A DNA stretch of 64,000 nucleotides from Cryptomeria japonica (GCF_030272615.1 NC_081415.1:416916757-416980756), one strand, 5' to 3'. Positions 46,134-57,530 are shown, counted from the first letter of the stretch. A program made the numbers and translations. Notes: a model not told the origin generated them from the sequence alone.

Positions 46134-48551
46134 ATGGGTGGTGATCCAATTCACCATGAGCCAATAGTTCATGAAGTGTTGCTGCAGGATACTCTTTGTG
46201 AGCATTATTTTAGACACCACGGCTGGCTGGATTACTTCTTGAAAATTAGAGATTATAACGAAGAAATTGCTTCAGAATTTATGCATTCCTTTAATGAAGG
46301 AGAAGCTACAGTTAAAGGCTTGAGGGTTATTGCTACGAAGTAGAAAATAGCAGAAGTAACGAGATTCTCGTAGGAAGGAGAACTATTTCCAGAATCAAAA
46401 GATGCAATGAGCACTAGGGCAGAGTTCACAATTCCCATGGATGGACCCCTAGTGGTGGACAAAGGAACTAGAAGGGTTTCTCTGCCAACAGAGTGGCCTC
46501 AGGTAGCTTTGTATGTTATGAAATACATTACATGTGGGGGGTGATATTCAAATCTGCATTCACCTTATTTTAAATTACTTAGTCATCTACGGCATGGCCG
46601 ATGAGTGAATGTTCCTAATTTCTTATACCACCTCATTTTTACAAGTGCTAAGGAGACACAAAAAAATGGAAATCACTTTGTTAGACATAATGGATTGGTT
46701 AAGATGCTTGTACAATGGTCCTTGAGAGACATTTTACAAATGGAATGGGGCATATTTGAGGATATATTGCAGTTTAGGGTTGAAGATGCTCCTGCTGCAG
46801 AGAATCCGCCGGTTGAAGAAGAAAATGTTGCGGAACCCTCTTCCCCCATAGTTGCTGAAGACAAGGATTTGCTTGTTGCTAAAGGAGCCATGGTTATAAT
46901 GGAGGAAGAGATGACGAAGGCAAATATGGAACAACCCTCTACTTCTCTTCAAAGAGATTTATCAATTCCTCTAAGAAAAGGGAAGGAGTTGGAAAGGGAT
47001 GAAATAGATGAAGAACCCATGGCCCAGCCGTAGGTAACTCAGATTCCTCCTGTAGCCAAGAGGCATAGGACAAAAAGAAAAACTCCTACAGCAACTGAAG
47101 CAACTCCTGCATCTACTCTAAAGGTTTATGTGAGAAGAACACGTAGTAAGACACAAAAGGCTCATTCTAAGGGTAATCCGATAGAGGTTATTACAGTGGA
47201 AACTTTAGAAGAAGGAAGTCCTGCAGATATTGAAATTCAAGAAGATGGAAGCCCTGTGGATGATAAAATCCATGTAAAAGTTGATGAGGATAGACTAGCA
47301 AATCTTGCTTTTGTGGCACAACAATTTGAAGAAATTGTTGGAAATATTTCTCAGCATCTTGAAGAAATTGTTGGAGATATTCCTGAGTAGTTTGAAGGGA
47401 CTGTTAGAGACATTCTACAACAACCTGAGGAAAATATTGGAGATATGCCAGCATAGATTGAGGAGTTTATTGAGGAAATCCCACGGTCTAAGGTAGCACC
47501 TATTAGACCTCCTTCATCCCTAAGTAGTTTATCTATTGCTTTAACATTTTATAGAAGATGGGAAATAGAGAGGGCTAGGTTGCAAGGAATTATTGATAAA
47601 CAACAAAAAGAAATTGAAAAGAGAGATAACAGAATTGAGGAATTAGAGGCTAAGGTAGAAATAATTGTTGGTATGGTTCCTGAGTTGATGCAGTGTAGGT
47701 CACCTCCAAGGGTTTATGCAGTGCACTTGAAGGAGCGGTATTTGAACTTCAAACTGAACTGCATTATTAGAGACCTTAGCCCCTCCTTAGAAACACCTGA
47801 AGAATTATTTTATGCTTACCAAACCTCTCCACCGGCTATGAAGAATTTTCTATGTGAATTGTACTTACATAACTATGCTGTACCCTCAGACAGTGAGTGG
47901 AACCCTATATTGTATATTGGGGATATCCATATTAAAGATTTAATGTCATGGATCCAAAATGAGATCATCTTGGGGGCACAAGCCAAGGAATATGAAAAAT
48001 TAGAGTTTGACTGTCCATTACCATTAAGGAGAGAATCAAAAGCACCAAGAGTTCTTTATTATGAGTGGCAGAAATTACTGGTAAGAGATGATGTTAGAAA
48101 ATTAGTGCTTCCAATGAGAGAAGAAATCTATCAGGCATATGAGCATTTGGTTTAGACTGGCAGGACAACTACAATAGAAGGGTTAACTCAGCGCTGGAAT
48201 AATCTACTAGAATAGTTAAAACAAGGAGAACCTTATTCACTACATAATTTTCAAGAAGCCATGCAAAGAGCCCCTAGATATATACAGTTAGGCAGGGAGA
48301 AAGCCAACAATTGGCTACCATTGATCTTTTAGCCCCCAATCCTTATGTGGCAGCTTTTGGCATGTTAGCCTACGGAACAAAACTATGATGCAGTCACAGA
48401 AGAATCAGCTAGATGGTCCAGGCTGAAAAAAATGAAAGGATTTTATTGGAACTTGGCTTCAGGGGGGATAGGTCAGGGTACCATTGGTGATTTGAGAGTT
48501 ATTGCAAGAGTCAGAAATTTTCCTTTTGCTGTAAGATCAGCAAGCTCTTAA
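46134..48551 (+). pseudogene. Element B third ORF (805 codons, env position), stops only
   Basis: One frame from ATG 46,134 to TAA 48,549-48,551 with about eleven in-frame stops and no frameshift. N-terminal part: HHGWLDYFLKIRDYNEEIAS and ATVKGLRVIA, then ELFPESKDAMSTRAEFTIPM and WPQVALYVMKYITC, a globular domain of the plant-mobile-domain or putative plant transposon protein type (resemblance by eye). Middle: acidic stretch (PAAENPPVEEENVAEPSSP), basic patch AKRHRTKRKTP (about 47,055-47,087, possible nuclear localisation signal), five 11-residue repeats (47,322-47,486) and a coiled coil (KQQKEIEKRDNRIEELEAKV, about 47,601-47,660). C-terminal domain LKERYLNFKLNCIIRDLSPS onward. No signal peptide or membrane segment is evident, so it is not env-like in content. 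Function unknown. Confidence 0.75.
47322..47486 (+). repeat. Five 33-base units coding 11-residue repeats
   Basis: Units read QFEEIVGNISQ, HLEEIVGDIPE, (stop)FEGTVRDILQ, QPEENIGDMPA and (stop)IEEFIEEIPR; the stops stand where glutamine is expected. The 11-residue period with hydrophobic I/V/L positions suits a hendecad helix. The DNA copies have diverged, so the peptide pattern is better kept than the bases. Confidence 0.8.
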
Positions 48552-49773
48552 AGTTGGGGGGCATAATAAGTTGAGACTTTGTCATGTTTTTATCATCAAA
48601 ACTCTTAGGTTTTTGACATCTTTTGGTTTGCATAGTAGTAGTGATGTATTGTAAATTGACTATATGTATTCCATGTGTTAAACCTGAACTTATGAAATCA
48701 TGTTTGAACTTTGCCGATCTATTCCTGTAGCCATGCCATTTATTTCTGCAACCACGTGATTTGTTCCTATTGCTATGTAGATTATTTAGGGTAATATCAT
48801 ATGTGAATTAATAGATGTGTTAATTAAATAAAATGTGTATGTATGTCCTTGTATGTTGTTTTTGTTGTAGTGTAGGTAATAAATGATGCCGCAGTGGATA
48901 TTCTCCTTTTGCGCCTGAAGAAGGAAAGATCACGTAAGAGATAACTGAAGATCAAACTAAAGAGGAGTTGAGTGAGCACAAGGTACGACATAGGCGGATC
49001 AACCAAGCAACACTACTGAAGTCTAACTTTAGTGGGCATCGAATTTTCAAAATACCGCCACGGCATGCAAAGACTGTGGTTCGGTTTAGATCAACATTTC
49101 CTGCAACCAAGCTCTAGTTATCTTCTTTATCAGTCAATCATCCGCCTCTTCTTCTGGGCATGATTTGTGTTGTCTATTGTAGTTGATATTCTCTTTATTA
49201 ATAAGCTCTTCCTTTTTCCTAGAGGTTAGACAAAAGAAAAAGGAATAGAGCAGAGGATTTTTAATAAGCATTTTTAAGTTTCTTTTCAAAAACACGTAAT
49301 CACTTTCCAGAAGCAATGAATAAAAATCATGTTGTTCTGACCCGTTAAAGGTAGTTTTTTGGAAGCTTGATATCACTCATCCAAGGGGGCCCACTTGGTG
49401 AGTGACCCTATGTGTGCTCATTGAATTTAGTTTTTCTTTAGTTGCAGTAGAAGTTCTTGCTTTGACTGTTCTTGCAACCAAGCCAGAACAAAGTAATTTC
49501 TGTTATCTATATTAAATCTTTCCAGCATTGTTTTTATAAGTTTTTCCTGTAGCCTTTCATAATTTCCATTCTTGCCTTTCCTTTTTGCATAATATTAATT
49601 TCTATAGTAATGCAGAATAACCATTGAAGGAACTTAGTGCATATATAGTGCAAACCCATTTCAAGTACTGCGTCCCTGGGTTGATAACTAAATGAGCACT
49701 AGCCATGAAAATAGTAACTTTGCTAGATGAATGTCCAAACTTTGGCTTGAGACTTCAATTAGAGTTATTATTA
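48552..49773. other. Segment without gene after the third ORF
   Basis: Starts with a purine tract (AAGTTGGGGGGCATAATAAG at about 48,551-48,570) that would precede a 3' LTR, but no terminus matching the 5' LTR of element B follows. Short words such as CCTGCAACCA and CCTGTAGCCATGCC recur (48,725; 49,101), similar to codons at the end of the integrase. A small ATT microsatellite is at 49,768-49,780. No domain is seen on either strand. Confidence 0.4.
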
Positions 49774-50073
49774 TTATTGTTGGAGTAGAAAACAGTGAAT
49801 GTATACTCTGACATATTCCACATATACAACTCCTTTCGGGACATGGGAAAAAGTGCCAACCAAATCATCCAAGGTGGCAATATGCAGACATCGTTTGAAA
49901 ATCAGCCTAGGAAGATCCTTAACCTCAACAATAGTAGGAGTTGCAATAAAAGTAGGTGCAAAGGATGATCCTGCTTCTATGATGAAAGATAAATACCTGA
50001 GAAATAGTTGCCGATGAAACCCTAAAGAACTCTTCTGATCGCTGGTGAAATCGCTCATGAACATATCGATCAC
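49774..50073 (-). pseudogene. Unidentified ORF downstream of the copia gag
   Basis: A clean 99-codon stretch on the minus strand with PTFIATPTIVEVKDLPRLIF and CLHIATLDDLVGTFSHVPKG. Not recognised with certainty. The style (aspartate/leucine-rich short helices, VPKGVVYVEYVRVYI) is like the N-terminal side of accessory proteins in plant retroelements. It follows the gag after about 260 bases of broken frame, so it could be part of a non-autonomous element's second gene or a different element joined here. No pol motif is nearby. Confidence 0.4.
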
Positions 50074-50337
50074 ACTGAATTGCCTTAGACTCGCTCTGAA
50101 TCGCTCTAAATCACTCTGAATGCAAAGTGATCAGAAATGAAGTGGATTCAACCTTTTATCCTCCAAGAAACCCTCATCCGTCATTGATATGAATGACTTA
50201 TGGTGAAAGATACTGGATCTCGCTTGAACATCTCCATACCGGATAAGCATTTCCAATGTCTAGAACATCTTCTAGAACCTCTTCTTGGGGCTTAATCAGT
50301 ATTAACATGAATTTTTCCTACCCCTAATGCATTTGCC

Positions 50338-51509
50338 TTAGTTACCGGATGAGCTTCTTAATGGTGCAGGAGTAACCTCCTCTACCGATTGAGTAACCAG
50401 AGCATTTCCATTTGCTGATTGATCATCTGACTTCCTAACCCATTTCTTGATATGATATTGCTGGATTTCATTGACTTTTTCTTTTCCTTTATCATTTGAT
50501 CCATCATTGTTAACCGGTGGATTTCTACTTCTACAGAACTTAGCTATGTGTCCAACTTTTTTTGCATGCATAACATGCAACATTGTTCTTTTGTATTGCT
50601 TTGCTAAAACCGGTATAATTGCTTGACCTGCACTGATTAGCCATATGTCCAAATTTTCCAAATGCATAACATTTGACATTCATACTGCAATCTTCTATCT
50701 TATGACCATACTTATTACATTTAGAACATTGACCAGGAGCAGAATTATAGTCCTAATTTTTTCTATTTCTACATTGCCTAGCCATGTGACCAAATTTATT
50801 ACAAACAAAGCATCTACCATTAAATTTGTAATAATTAAGCTGCCTTATCAGTGCCTTCTAGTTTTGATCTTCATTAGCACTACTAGAGATCTAACCTTGT
50901 TCAAATCCAAGTCCACTGGAATCTCCATTCTGTCTTTGAATTTTTAGTAATTCATTCGAGCTATGCTGAACTAACCTTGAATTTGTCCTTGTACTCACTT
51001 GTAATAGTCAGATCATCTCTTAGAATTATCATTTATCTCTCAAGTTCTTGTTCATTACTCTAGGATTGCACTAAGTCTGTTCTCAACATATCATTTTCAT
51101 GAACCAACCGGATGCATTCTTCAGATTTATCTTTTAGAGATCTCCCAAGGTTTTCTTCATTCATCTTCCGGTCTTCAATCTCCTTTGACATCCTCATAGT
51201 TAGGGCTTGCATTTCATTTCTCATGACCATGTTCTCTTGACTCAGCTTTTGACATCTTTCATTAAGGGCATCTTTCTCTTCATTATCCTGATTTTGCAGA
51301 AGTTCCTTCCTCCTAGCTTGAACAGATGACAACCTCTCCTGTAGGATAAGAATGAATTCCTGAGCAGAATTCAATTAATCTTGTAACTTCAAGTTCTTCA
51401 TCCTTTCAACATCATAATCTTCAAGTGCCACCTCAAGTTGCTTCTCCAAACTTATATCCATGGATTCCGGATTCAAGATCTTCCTCAAGATGTTAAAATT
51501 CCTCTGAGG
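50338..51509 (-). pseudogene. gag: Copia gag: coiled coil followed by four zinc knuckles
   Basis: Minus strand, directly after the LTR and PBS. N-terminal remnant (NILRKILNPESMDISLEKQL, about 51,440-51,500), then a 104-codon coiled coil (51,060-51,374, for example CQKLSQENMVMRNEMQALTM), linker with GDSSGLGFEQG, and a run of CCHC motifs: CFVCNKFGHMARQC (about 50,810), CSKCNKYGHKIEDC (about 50,730), CYAFGKFGHMANQC (about 50,660, second cysteine changed to Phe) and CYACKKVGHIAKFC (about 50,560, across a one-base frameshift). It packages element RNA. No protease, integrase or RT follows, so the copy is truncated or non-autonomous. Stops at several glutamine-like positions. Confidence 0.75.
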
Positions 51510-51514
51510 TACAA

Positions 51515-51527
51515 GGCTCTAATACCA
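51515..51527 (-). other. Copia primer binding site
   Basis: Minus strand TGGTATTAGAGCC, two bases after the LTR end CCAACA. This is the methionine-tRNA type with one C to T change. Confidence 0.8.
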
Positions 51528-51529
51528 AT

Positions 51530-52417
51530 TGTTGGAATCCAAGAACATTGAGAGGGGGGAAATGAATAAGTGTTCTACTGGATGATTAATTTTAAACTTA
51601 TTAAAACATCCATTCACCAACCGGTAAACTAGTACATATAAGAATGAAAGAAGTAAAGCAATCAATAAGACAATCACAAAAATGAATACCATAACATAGA
51701 GAATTATACGTGGAAAAGATCAAAAAGGAAAAACCATGGTGGGATTTGTGACCCACAATATTAATCCATTGGCCATATGAAGAGATACTACAAAATATGG
51801 GGACCTGCACTTGCAGGAAGGCTTGCAGCCTAGAGAACGCTGCTCATCACAAAAGAGTCTCATTGACTACAGTCACTTTGAATAAGAAAACATAAAATTG
51901 AACTCATAAACTGCATCTGCTATGCCTGATAGAGTTCTAGTTCAAGCTTTGTCTATTCTGGTTGTGATACCCTAAACCCTTACTGGAATAACCTCTTACA
52001 TAATCAACATTCCTCGCATTATAATTATCTCTCTTTGACTCACATTTCTCTCATCTCACAAAATGATCTAATCAACTGACCTATATACCCTTACAATCCT
52101 TCATGCCTTATGTCGGCTTACATAGATGATTACAAAGTGAATATACATGTTGGCTCAATTACATATACATAAATATCAAAATCAATTGCCAATTGCCGGA
52201 TCTCCCAAAATGATGTCATCCTCCAATCCTGTATCCTGATGAAGTCATGTCGGCCTGCAATGCTAGTACCCATAGAGTTCCTCCTACTGGAGAAGATACC
52301 TACCGGTGTCGGTGAAGTGTATGCCGGTAATCAACCAAACCAAAATATGAAAGCCAAAACATGTTGCCATCAATGACAACATATTAAAACCAATCAAATG
52401 AGTGTCAATTGCCAACA
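51530..52417 (-). repeat. Copia 5' LTR, inserted in the chromovirus 3' LTR
   Basis: 888 bases; minus strand starts TGTTGGCAATTGACACTC and ends CTTGGATTCCAACA. It has a TATA-like GGGTATATAGG (about 52,085). Terminal and internal words (TTGTCATTGATGGCAACATG near the start, CCATGGTTTTTCC near the end) are shared with solo LTRs S1 and S3. Upstream on the minus strand it abuts the chromovirus LTR at its TATA region (GGATCATATAA). Confidence 0.8.
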
Positions 52418-52908
52418 TTATATGATCCAAGGGGACCCAATTGGCCCAAAAAGGGATCAAATGCTAAAGAACAAGACCTAACATATAAAAATAACAAGGT
52501 TGGCCTCCACCAAAGAAATTCCTCTAGAAAATCCAAAGGATAAAGTGTAGATCAAAGGGAAGGTCGGCAACATGCCAAGGAACATTAGAATCAACGTTCA
52601 GGGTTCTGCAAGCTACGAAAGGGATCTGGTAGATCCTGATAGATTACAAATACTAGGTAGCCGATACTAGAAAAATTATCTTGGAAACCAGTAGCGATAA
52701 CTTGCCAAAAAATTATCCAAATGCTCTGCGGTTTAGGAATAAGGTAGATGATCAAGTCCTCAAGAAAAATCCAACTCCTTAAGATTCGGTGAGCCAATTC
52801 TAGAAAATGTAGATTGAAATGCTGAAACTACAAAACATAAAGAAAAACAAAAAGGAAATATTTTTGGTTGATGCAAGATTGCCTAGAACCGGGGATGCTC
52901 CTGCATCA
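52418..52908 (-). repeat. Chromovirus 3' LTR, truncated
   Basis: Minus strand from TGATGCAGGAGCATCC (52,908) to CTTGGATCATATAA (52,418), matching 58,335-57,850 of the 5' LTR with frequent substitutions. The last 300 or so bases of the LTR are missing beyond the copia insertion. Confidence 0.85.
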
Positions 52909-54288
52909 GACATCCAGGGTTGTTGAAAAAGAGAGTCTCTCGCTTTGTTGGGGTCAGAGGAAAACCAAGGCGGTCTACCTCTGCCCAAGAAATCCAAGAT
53001 GAATCTTCAACTGGTCCACCTTTCCACTTTAGAAGATACTCCTTATATTGACTGCTCCAGGTACTATGCCCAATCCTACTATCCAAAATATCTTCAATCT
53101 GATCCGTTTCCTTCCAGGGCAATTGTTTCTCCAAGTTTGCAATATTGTCCTCACTAAATTCTGGTTCATGATATTGATGTAGATTTACAATGCTAAATAT
53201 AGGTGAAATATTCAGGCTATCTAGTAACTCCACTTCATATGCATTTCCAGAACCAAACTTTCTCAAAATCTTGCAAGGTCCAAACTTCCTCATCTGCAAC
53301 TTGTTATAAATTCCAACTGAGAATCTTTCTTTTCTTAGATACACTATTACTTCATCGCCAAATTCAAATTCCTTATATCTCCTCTTCTGATCTGCTTTCT
53401 CCTTATACTTGTTGTTCATGTCCTCCAAATGCTGCTTAACTTGAATATGTAAGTCCTTTATGTGATCTGCAAATTCTTGTTCTTCTGAACTTCTTCGGTC
53501 TTCACTGCTAATATCTCTTAATTTAGATATAGCTCTAGGGTGTGCTCTGGTAATAATCTCAAAAGGTGTCCTTCCGGTACTCCTGTTTATTGAATTATTG
53601 TAGGAAAACTTTGCTTGTGAAATAATCAAATCCCAACTTCCGGTTTTGTCTCCAACTAAGCATCTTAAGAAATTTCCCAAGCTTTGGTTAACTACTTCTG
53701 TTTGTCCATTAGTCTATGGGTGAAAAGTAGAGCTGAAATTCAAATCTATCTTCATCTTCTTCCAAAGTGTTCTCCAAAAATAAGCAACAAACTTTGTATC
53801 TCTATTTGAAACTATGCTCCTAGGTAATCCATGCAGTCTCACCACTTCCTTGAAAAAAAGGTCAGCTATATGCACTGCATCTGATGTCTTCTTACTAGGT
53901 ATGAAATGAGCCATCTTTGTAAATCTATCTACTATCACAAATATAGAATCATTCCCTCTCTATGTTTTAGTCAATCCAAGTATGAAATCCATGCTTATAT
54001 CTTCCCAAGGTTTCTCTGGTACTGTCAAAGGTTTATACAATCCCACATTCTGCTACTACCCTTTGCAACTTGACAAACTCTACAACTTTGCACATATTTC
54101 CTAACATCCTTATGAATCTGGGGCCAAAAGTAATGCTCATTCACCAATGCTACTATTTTATCAACACCAAAGTGTCTGGCTAATCCTCCACTATGTTTCT
54201 CCTTTATTAGATTCTCCCTCATAGAACTCTTAGGTATGCACAACTGAAGTCCTCTGAATAACATCCCATCTTGAATGAAGTAATCCAA
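52883..54288 (-). pseudogene. Chromovirus integrase with C-terminal chromodomain
   Basis: Zinc finger HSGGLARHFG and CRVCQVAKG (block 54,025-54,288). Core: [12 protein letters not shown] (first Asp, about 53,980), [12 protein letters not shown] (second Asp, about 53,780), NGQTEVVNQSLG (Glu, about 53,700) after a TAG at about 53,716 where glutamine is expected. GPY/F-type FGPCKILRKFGSGNAYEVEL (about 53,245-53,304). Chromodomain at about 52,960-53,100: EDILDSR, YKEYLLKWKGGPVEDSSW, which in chromoviruses guides integration to heterochromatin marks. The reading frame runs past the LTR start and ends at a TAG inside the 3' LTR, as in several chromovirus clades. Frame breaks near 53,700, 53,940 and 54,020. 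Confidence 0.85.
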
Positions 54289-55660
54289 CTATTTGCTTCT
54301 ATCCACCATAACCAGTTCTCTACATGCTTTCCAAGGTTCTAAAAAATCTGGGTCATCATCATACAAGGTCTTCAACTCCTTAAATCCTAATACTATCACT
54401 CTCATCTCTATCAACAAATTCCTTCTTCTACTCAATACATCAACAACATTTTTAGATTTCCCACTTCTATGCTTCAACACAAAGGTATAACTCTGCAAAA
54501 ATTCTACCCATCTCATAAGTCTCTGATTCAACTTACTCTGACTCTTCAAATACTGCAAAGCTTGATGATCCGTATACAACACAAAATCATTAGGCAACAG
54601 GTAATGTTTCCACTTCTTCAAGGCTTGAACTATGGCATAAAATTCTTGATCATACACTGAATATCTCCTCTGGGCATCATTCAATTTCTCACTAAAATAA
54701 GCTAGTGCTCTTCCTTCCTGACTCAAGACTGCTCCTATTGTTTTTCCACTTGCATCACAATCCACTTGAAATAGTTTGTTGAAATCCGGTAAAGCTAATA
54801 GAAGTTGCCCAGTCACCTTCCGCTTCAATAATTCAAAAATTTTGTTTGCTCTGATTGTCCACTTGAATTCCTTCCTATCTCCCGTCATTGTCTCAGTCAT
54901 AGGGTTACAAACTAAACTGAAATTTCTGATAAGCTTCTGGTAGAAACTAGCCAATCCATGAAATGATCCTACCTCTCCAATGCTTTCCGGTGTAGGCCAT
55001 TCAAATTTCTCAGGTTCCATCTTCAAACCATCCCCAGATATCACAAATCCCAAATAGACTAATTCTTCCTTCATGAAAGTACACTTCTTAAGATTTATCA
55101 GCAACTTTTCTTCTCTCAACCTTTGCAAAACTTGTCTTAAATGGAACAAATGCTCCTGTTTTATCTTACTGAAAATCAGAATGTCATCCAAATATACAAT
55201 AACAAACTTACCCAAAAATTTCTTCAATACCTCATTCATTAGCCTCATGAAAGTACTCGGGGCATTAGTTAATTCAAAAGGCATTGCCAAACATTCATAC
55301 ATTCTTTCATTTATCTTGAATGCTGAGTTCCACTCATCTCCTTCTCTGATCCTAATATGATGATATCCACTCTTCAAGTCTATCTTTGTAAAGTATTTGG
55401 TTCCACTCAAATAGTCCATTATGTCATCCATCCTAGGCATTAACTGTGATCTTGTTTATTGCTCTGGAATCGGTACACATCCTCCATTCTCCATTCTTCC
55501 TAGGTGCTAATACTAATGGTACTGCACAAGGACTCAGACTTTCTTTGATAAAACCTTTCTTCAACAACTCCTACACTTGTCTATTCAACTCTTCATTCTC
55601 TTTGGTGTCATCTAGTGTGCAACTTTGCTAGGTAAACTAGCTCTGGGAATCAAGTCCATG
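54289..55660 (-). pseudogene. Chromovirus reverse transcriptase and RNase H
   Basis: Open for 383 codons (54,289-55,440). RT: FTKIDLKSGYHHIRIREGDE, CLAMPFELTNAPSTF and VYLDDILIFSKIKQEH (catalytic Y-L-D-D at about 55,190). RNase H: QVDCDASGKTIGAVLSQ, YSVYDQEFYAIVQALKKW and LYTDHQALQYL, with aspartate, glutamate and aspartate all kept. The N-terminal fingers lie upstream (55,441-55,660: [20 protein letters not shown]) with a frameshift near 55,610 and a TAG at a glutamine-like site. The C-terminal connection (LKHRSGKSKNVVDVLSRR) is typical. Among the better kept enzymes of the window. Confidence 0.9.
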
Positions 55661-55699
55661 CAATGACTGATACTTATAATAGGTGGTAATCCATCAGAC

Positions 55700-56260
55700 A
55701 CATTTTCTGAAATGATTTCATACTCTATCAATAACTCTTTTATCTATTCCGGTTGTTCTTCTTCATGCTCTGGATTCTCAATCTTGTTAGGAACTAAGGA
55801 AAAACACACATTCTCATATCTCATTCTATCCAAGAATTTTCTTCCATTCACCAAATAGATTCTAGCATTCGTACAGATTTCACTCTTCAAAGGCTCCTCC
55901 AAGGGCAACAAGGTTTTCTTCATCCCATTGGCCACAATAGTGTATGTATTCCTTCTCCCATCATGTATTGCCTATTTATCAAACTGCCAAGGTCTACCCA
56001 ACAAAAGGTGACAAATATCCATAGGCATAATATCACACAAGCCTTCATCATGATAATTCCCAATTTTCAATTTCACCAAACATTGCTCACTTACCAACAA
56101 CTTATGATCATCCTAAATCCAAGCTATTTGAGAAGGCTTAGGGTGTTTCAATCTTTTCAAATTCAACTTATTCACCATCTCTTCTGAAACAAGGTTATAT
56201 GAACTACCACTATCAATAACAACTTTACATCACTTACCAGATACCTTACATTTGGTCTTG
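55700..56260 (-). pseudogene. Chromovirus protease
   Basis: VVIDSGSSYNLVSEEMVNKL at about 56,165-56,224 holds the catalytic D-S-G; KHPKPSQIAW and KLLVSEQCLVK follow; then the R-N-T-Y-T-I-type segment and the block 55,744-55,935 (MKKTLLPLEEPL, YLVNGRKFLDRMRYENVCFS), the sequence linking protease to RT in this group. One TAG in place of Gln near 56,115. Confidence 0.75.
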
Positions 56261-57525
56261 AACAAATTCTTCCTCTGCAAGGGCTCTTCATCTCATCCGG
56301 TATGACAAAAAGCTCTCCTCATCATCAACAATTCTCCATCTTCTGGTTTATTAGCTGATCTGATGGGGTTTTCTTCCACCATTGCTATTTTTTCGGTATT
56401 CTCTATCTTCTTACATTTGAAAGCATGATGTCCTTCTCCTCCACATTTATAGCTACTTCCTCTCAACACTATCTTGTCTTATCTTCTGTCATCTTTTGCA
56501 AAATTCTCATTCTGGTAGCCATCCGGTTCTCTCCTCCAGTAAAAATTTATATCCTCTTTCTGGTATAAATTGCCTTCTTTGCTAACTTCCTTGTCCTAGT
56601 TCTGATTCATATAGGTTGCTTTACCTCTGATATATCCTCTTCCTCCTTGAAATCTTCCTCCAAAAAGCCTTCCACCTCAACCTCTTTGTCTTTGCTCATG
56701 TCTTTTGTTCAATTTCTCTTCTGCTTTCAGGGCATACTGGTAAGCTTCTTCAACACTCTGCAATTTGATCAAATTGAGTCATCTTGTATAGATATCTACA
56801 ATCCATTCAAATATCTTTCAAATAGTTCAACTTCATCATCAACATGTCCGGATCTGATATTCAACTTGTAAAATGCTTCAATGTACTCCTTCACATTAGA
56901 TTCCTTCTACCTCAAATTCTGCAACTTCTAGAATAGATTCACCTGATAATCAGCTAGTATAAATTTTGATTTCAATTTAGCAACCATCCGATCCCATGTC
57001 TTTATCTTCTCTTTATCTCTTCCCTATCTATAAACCTGCAAATGCTCCCACTAAAGAGATGCATGACCCTTCAACCGTGTACAGGCATATTTCACCTTTC
57101 TTTCTTCTGCAGCGTTCTCAAAATCAAAATATCTCTATCTCCAAGATATAATCTATCAATTCATCTGAATCCAACTTTCCATCACATTCCAATTGGGTAA
57201 AATGAGGTTTAGTATTCACCCTACTCAAAACCTTCAAAAACCTCTCTTCATCCAGATCAATCGCTGGTGGGTTTACTTGTTTTACCAGAGCTTCTTCTCC
57301 TTCATCTTCACTCACATCTTCGATATGTCAGCCTCTTCTCTGGGTTATCTCAACAACTTCCAACCGGGCTGCGATTCCTCACAACATTTCCATCACAACA
57401 TGGTCTGCATTCCCACATGCTCCACCATTCATATTTCCTCTTCGTGCCAATCCTCTATAGCTGCAGGTCGGATCCACAGTCCGCCACCCTACAATAAAAT
57501 TCTCAAGACAACTCAATCTCCGGAA
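56261..57525 (-). pseudogene. gag: Chromovirus gag
   Basis: The frame is much broken. N-terminal part 57,124-57,315 (VLSRVNTKPHFTQLECDGKL, DSDELIDYILEIE) with the domain that forms the capsid. An arginine/glycine-rich linker (RGRFQGGRG-like, about 56,640) precedes a zinc knuckle SYKCGGEGHHAFKC (about 56,420-56,460) whose first cysteine is replaced by serine. Stops are common at tryptophan and glutamine-like positions. Confidence 0.65.
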
Positions 57526-57530
57526 TGAAA

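Larger units (their letters stand above)
30208..48551 (+). mobile_element. Element B: Athila/Tat-like gypsy with third ORF, split by the LARD
   Basis: Left part: LTR, PBS and leader (30,208-32,241). Then the LARD (32,242-45,185). Right part: integrase C-terminus (45,255-45,653), purine tract, third ORF (46,134-48,551) and a second purine tract. Gag, protease, RT and most of integrase are missing, so a large internal deletion joined the leader to the integrase end, either before the LARD arrived or by joining two related elements. No 3' LTR beginning TGTAATACCC is found after 48,551. That left and right parts are one element is inference from strand and the CCTTC duplication joining them. Confidence 0.55.

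Noticed and set aside
48552-48700. Start of an element B 3' LTR after the purine tract
   Set aside because: Sequence after the tract does not resemble TGTAATACCC of the 5' LTR.
49768-49800. CCAACA followed by ATAAT as the far end of the copia with a target duplication
   Set aside because: The flank is AT-rich, the match to TATAA is weak, and the rest of the chromovirus LTR does not follow.
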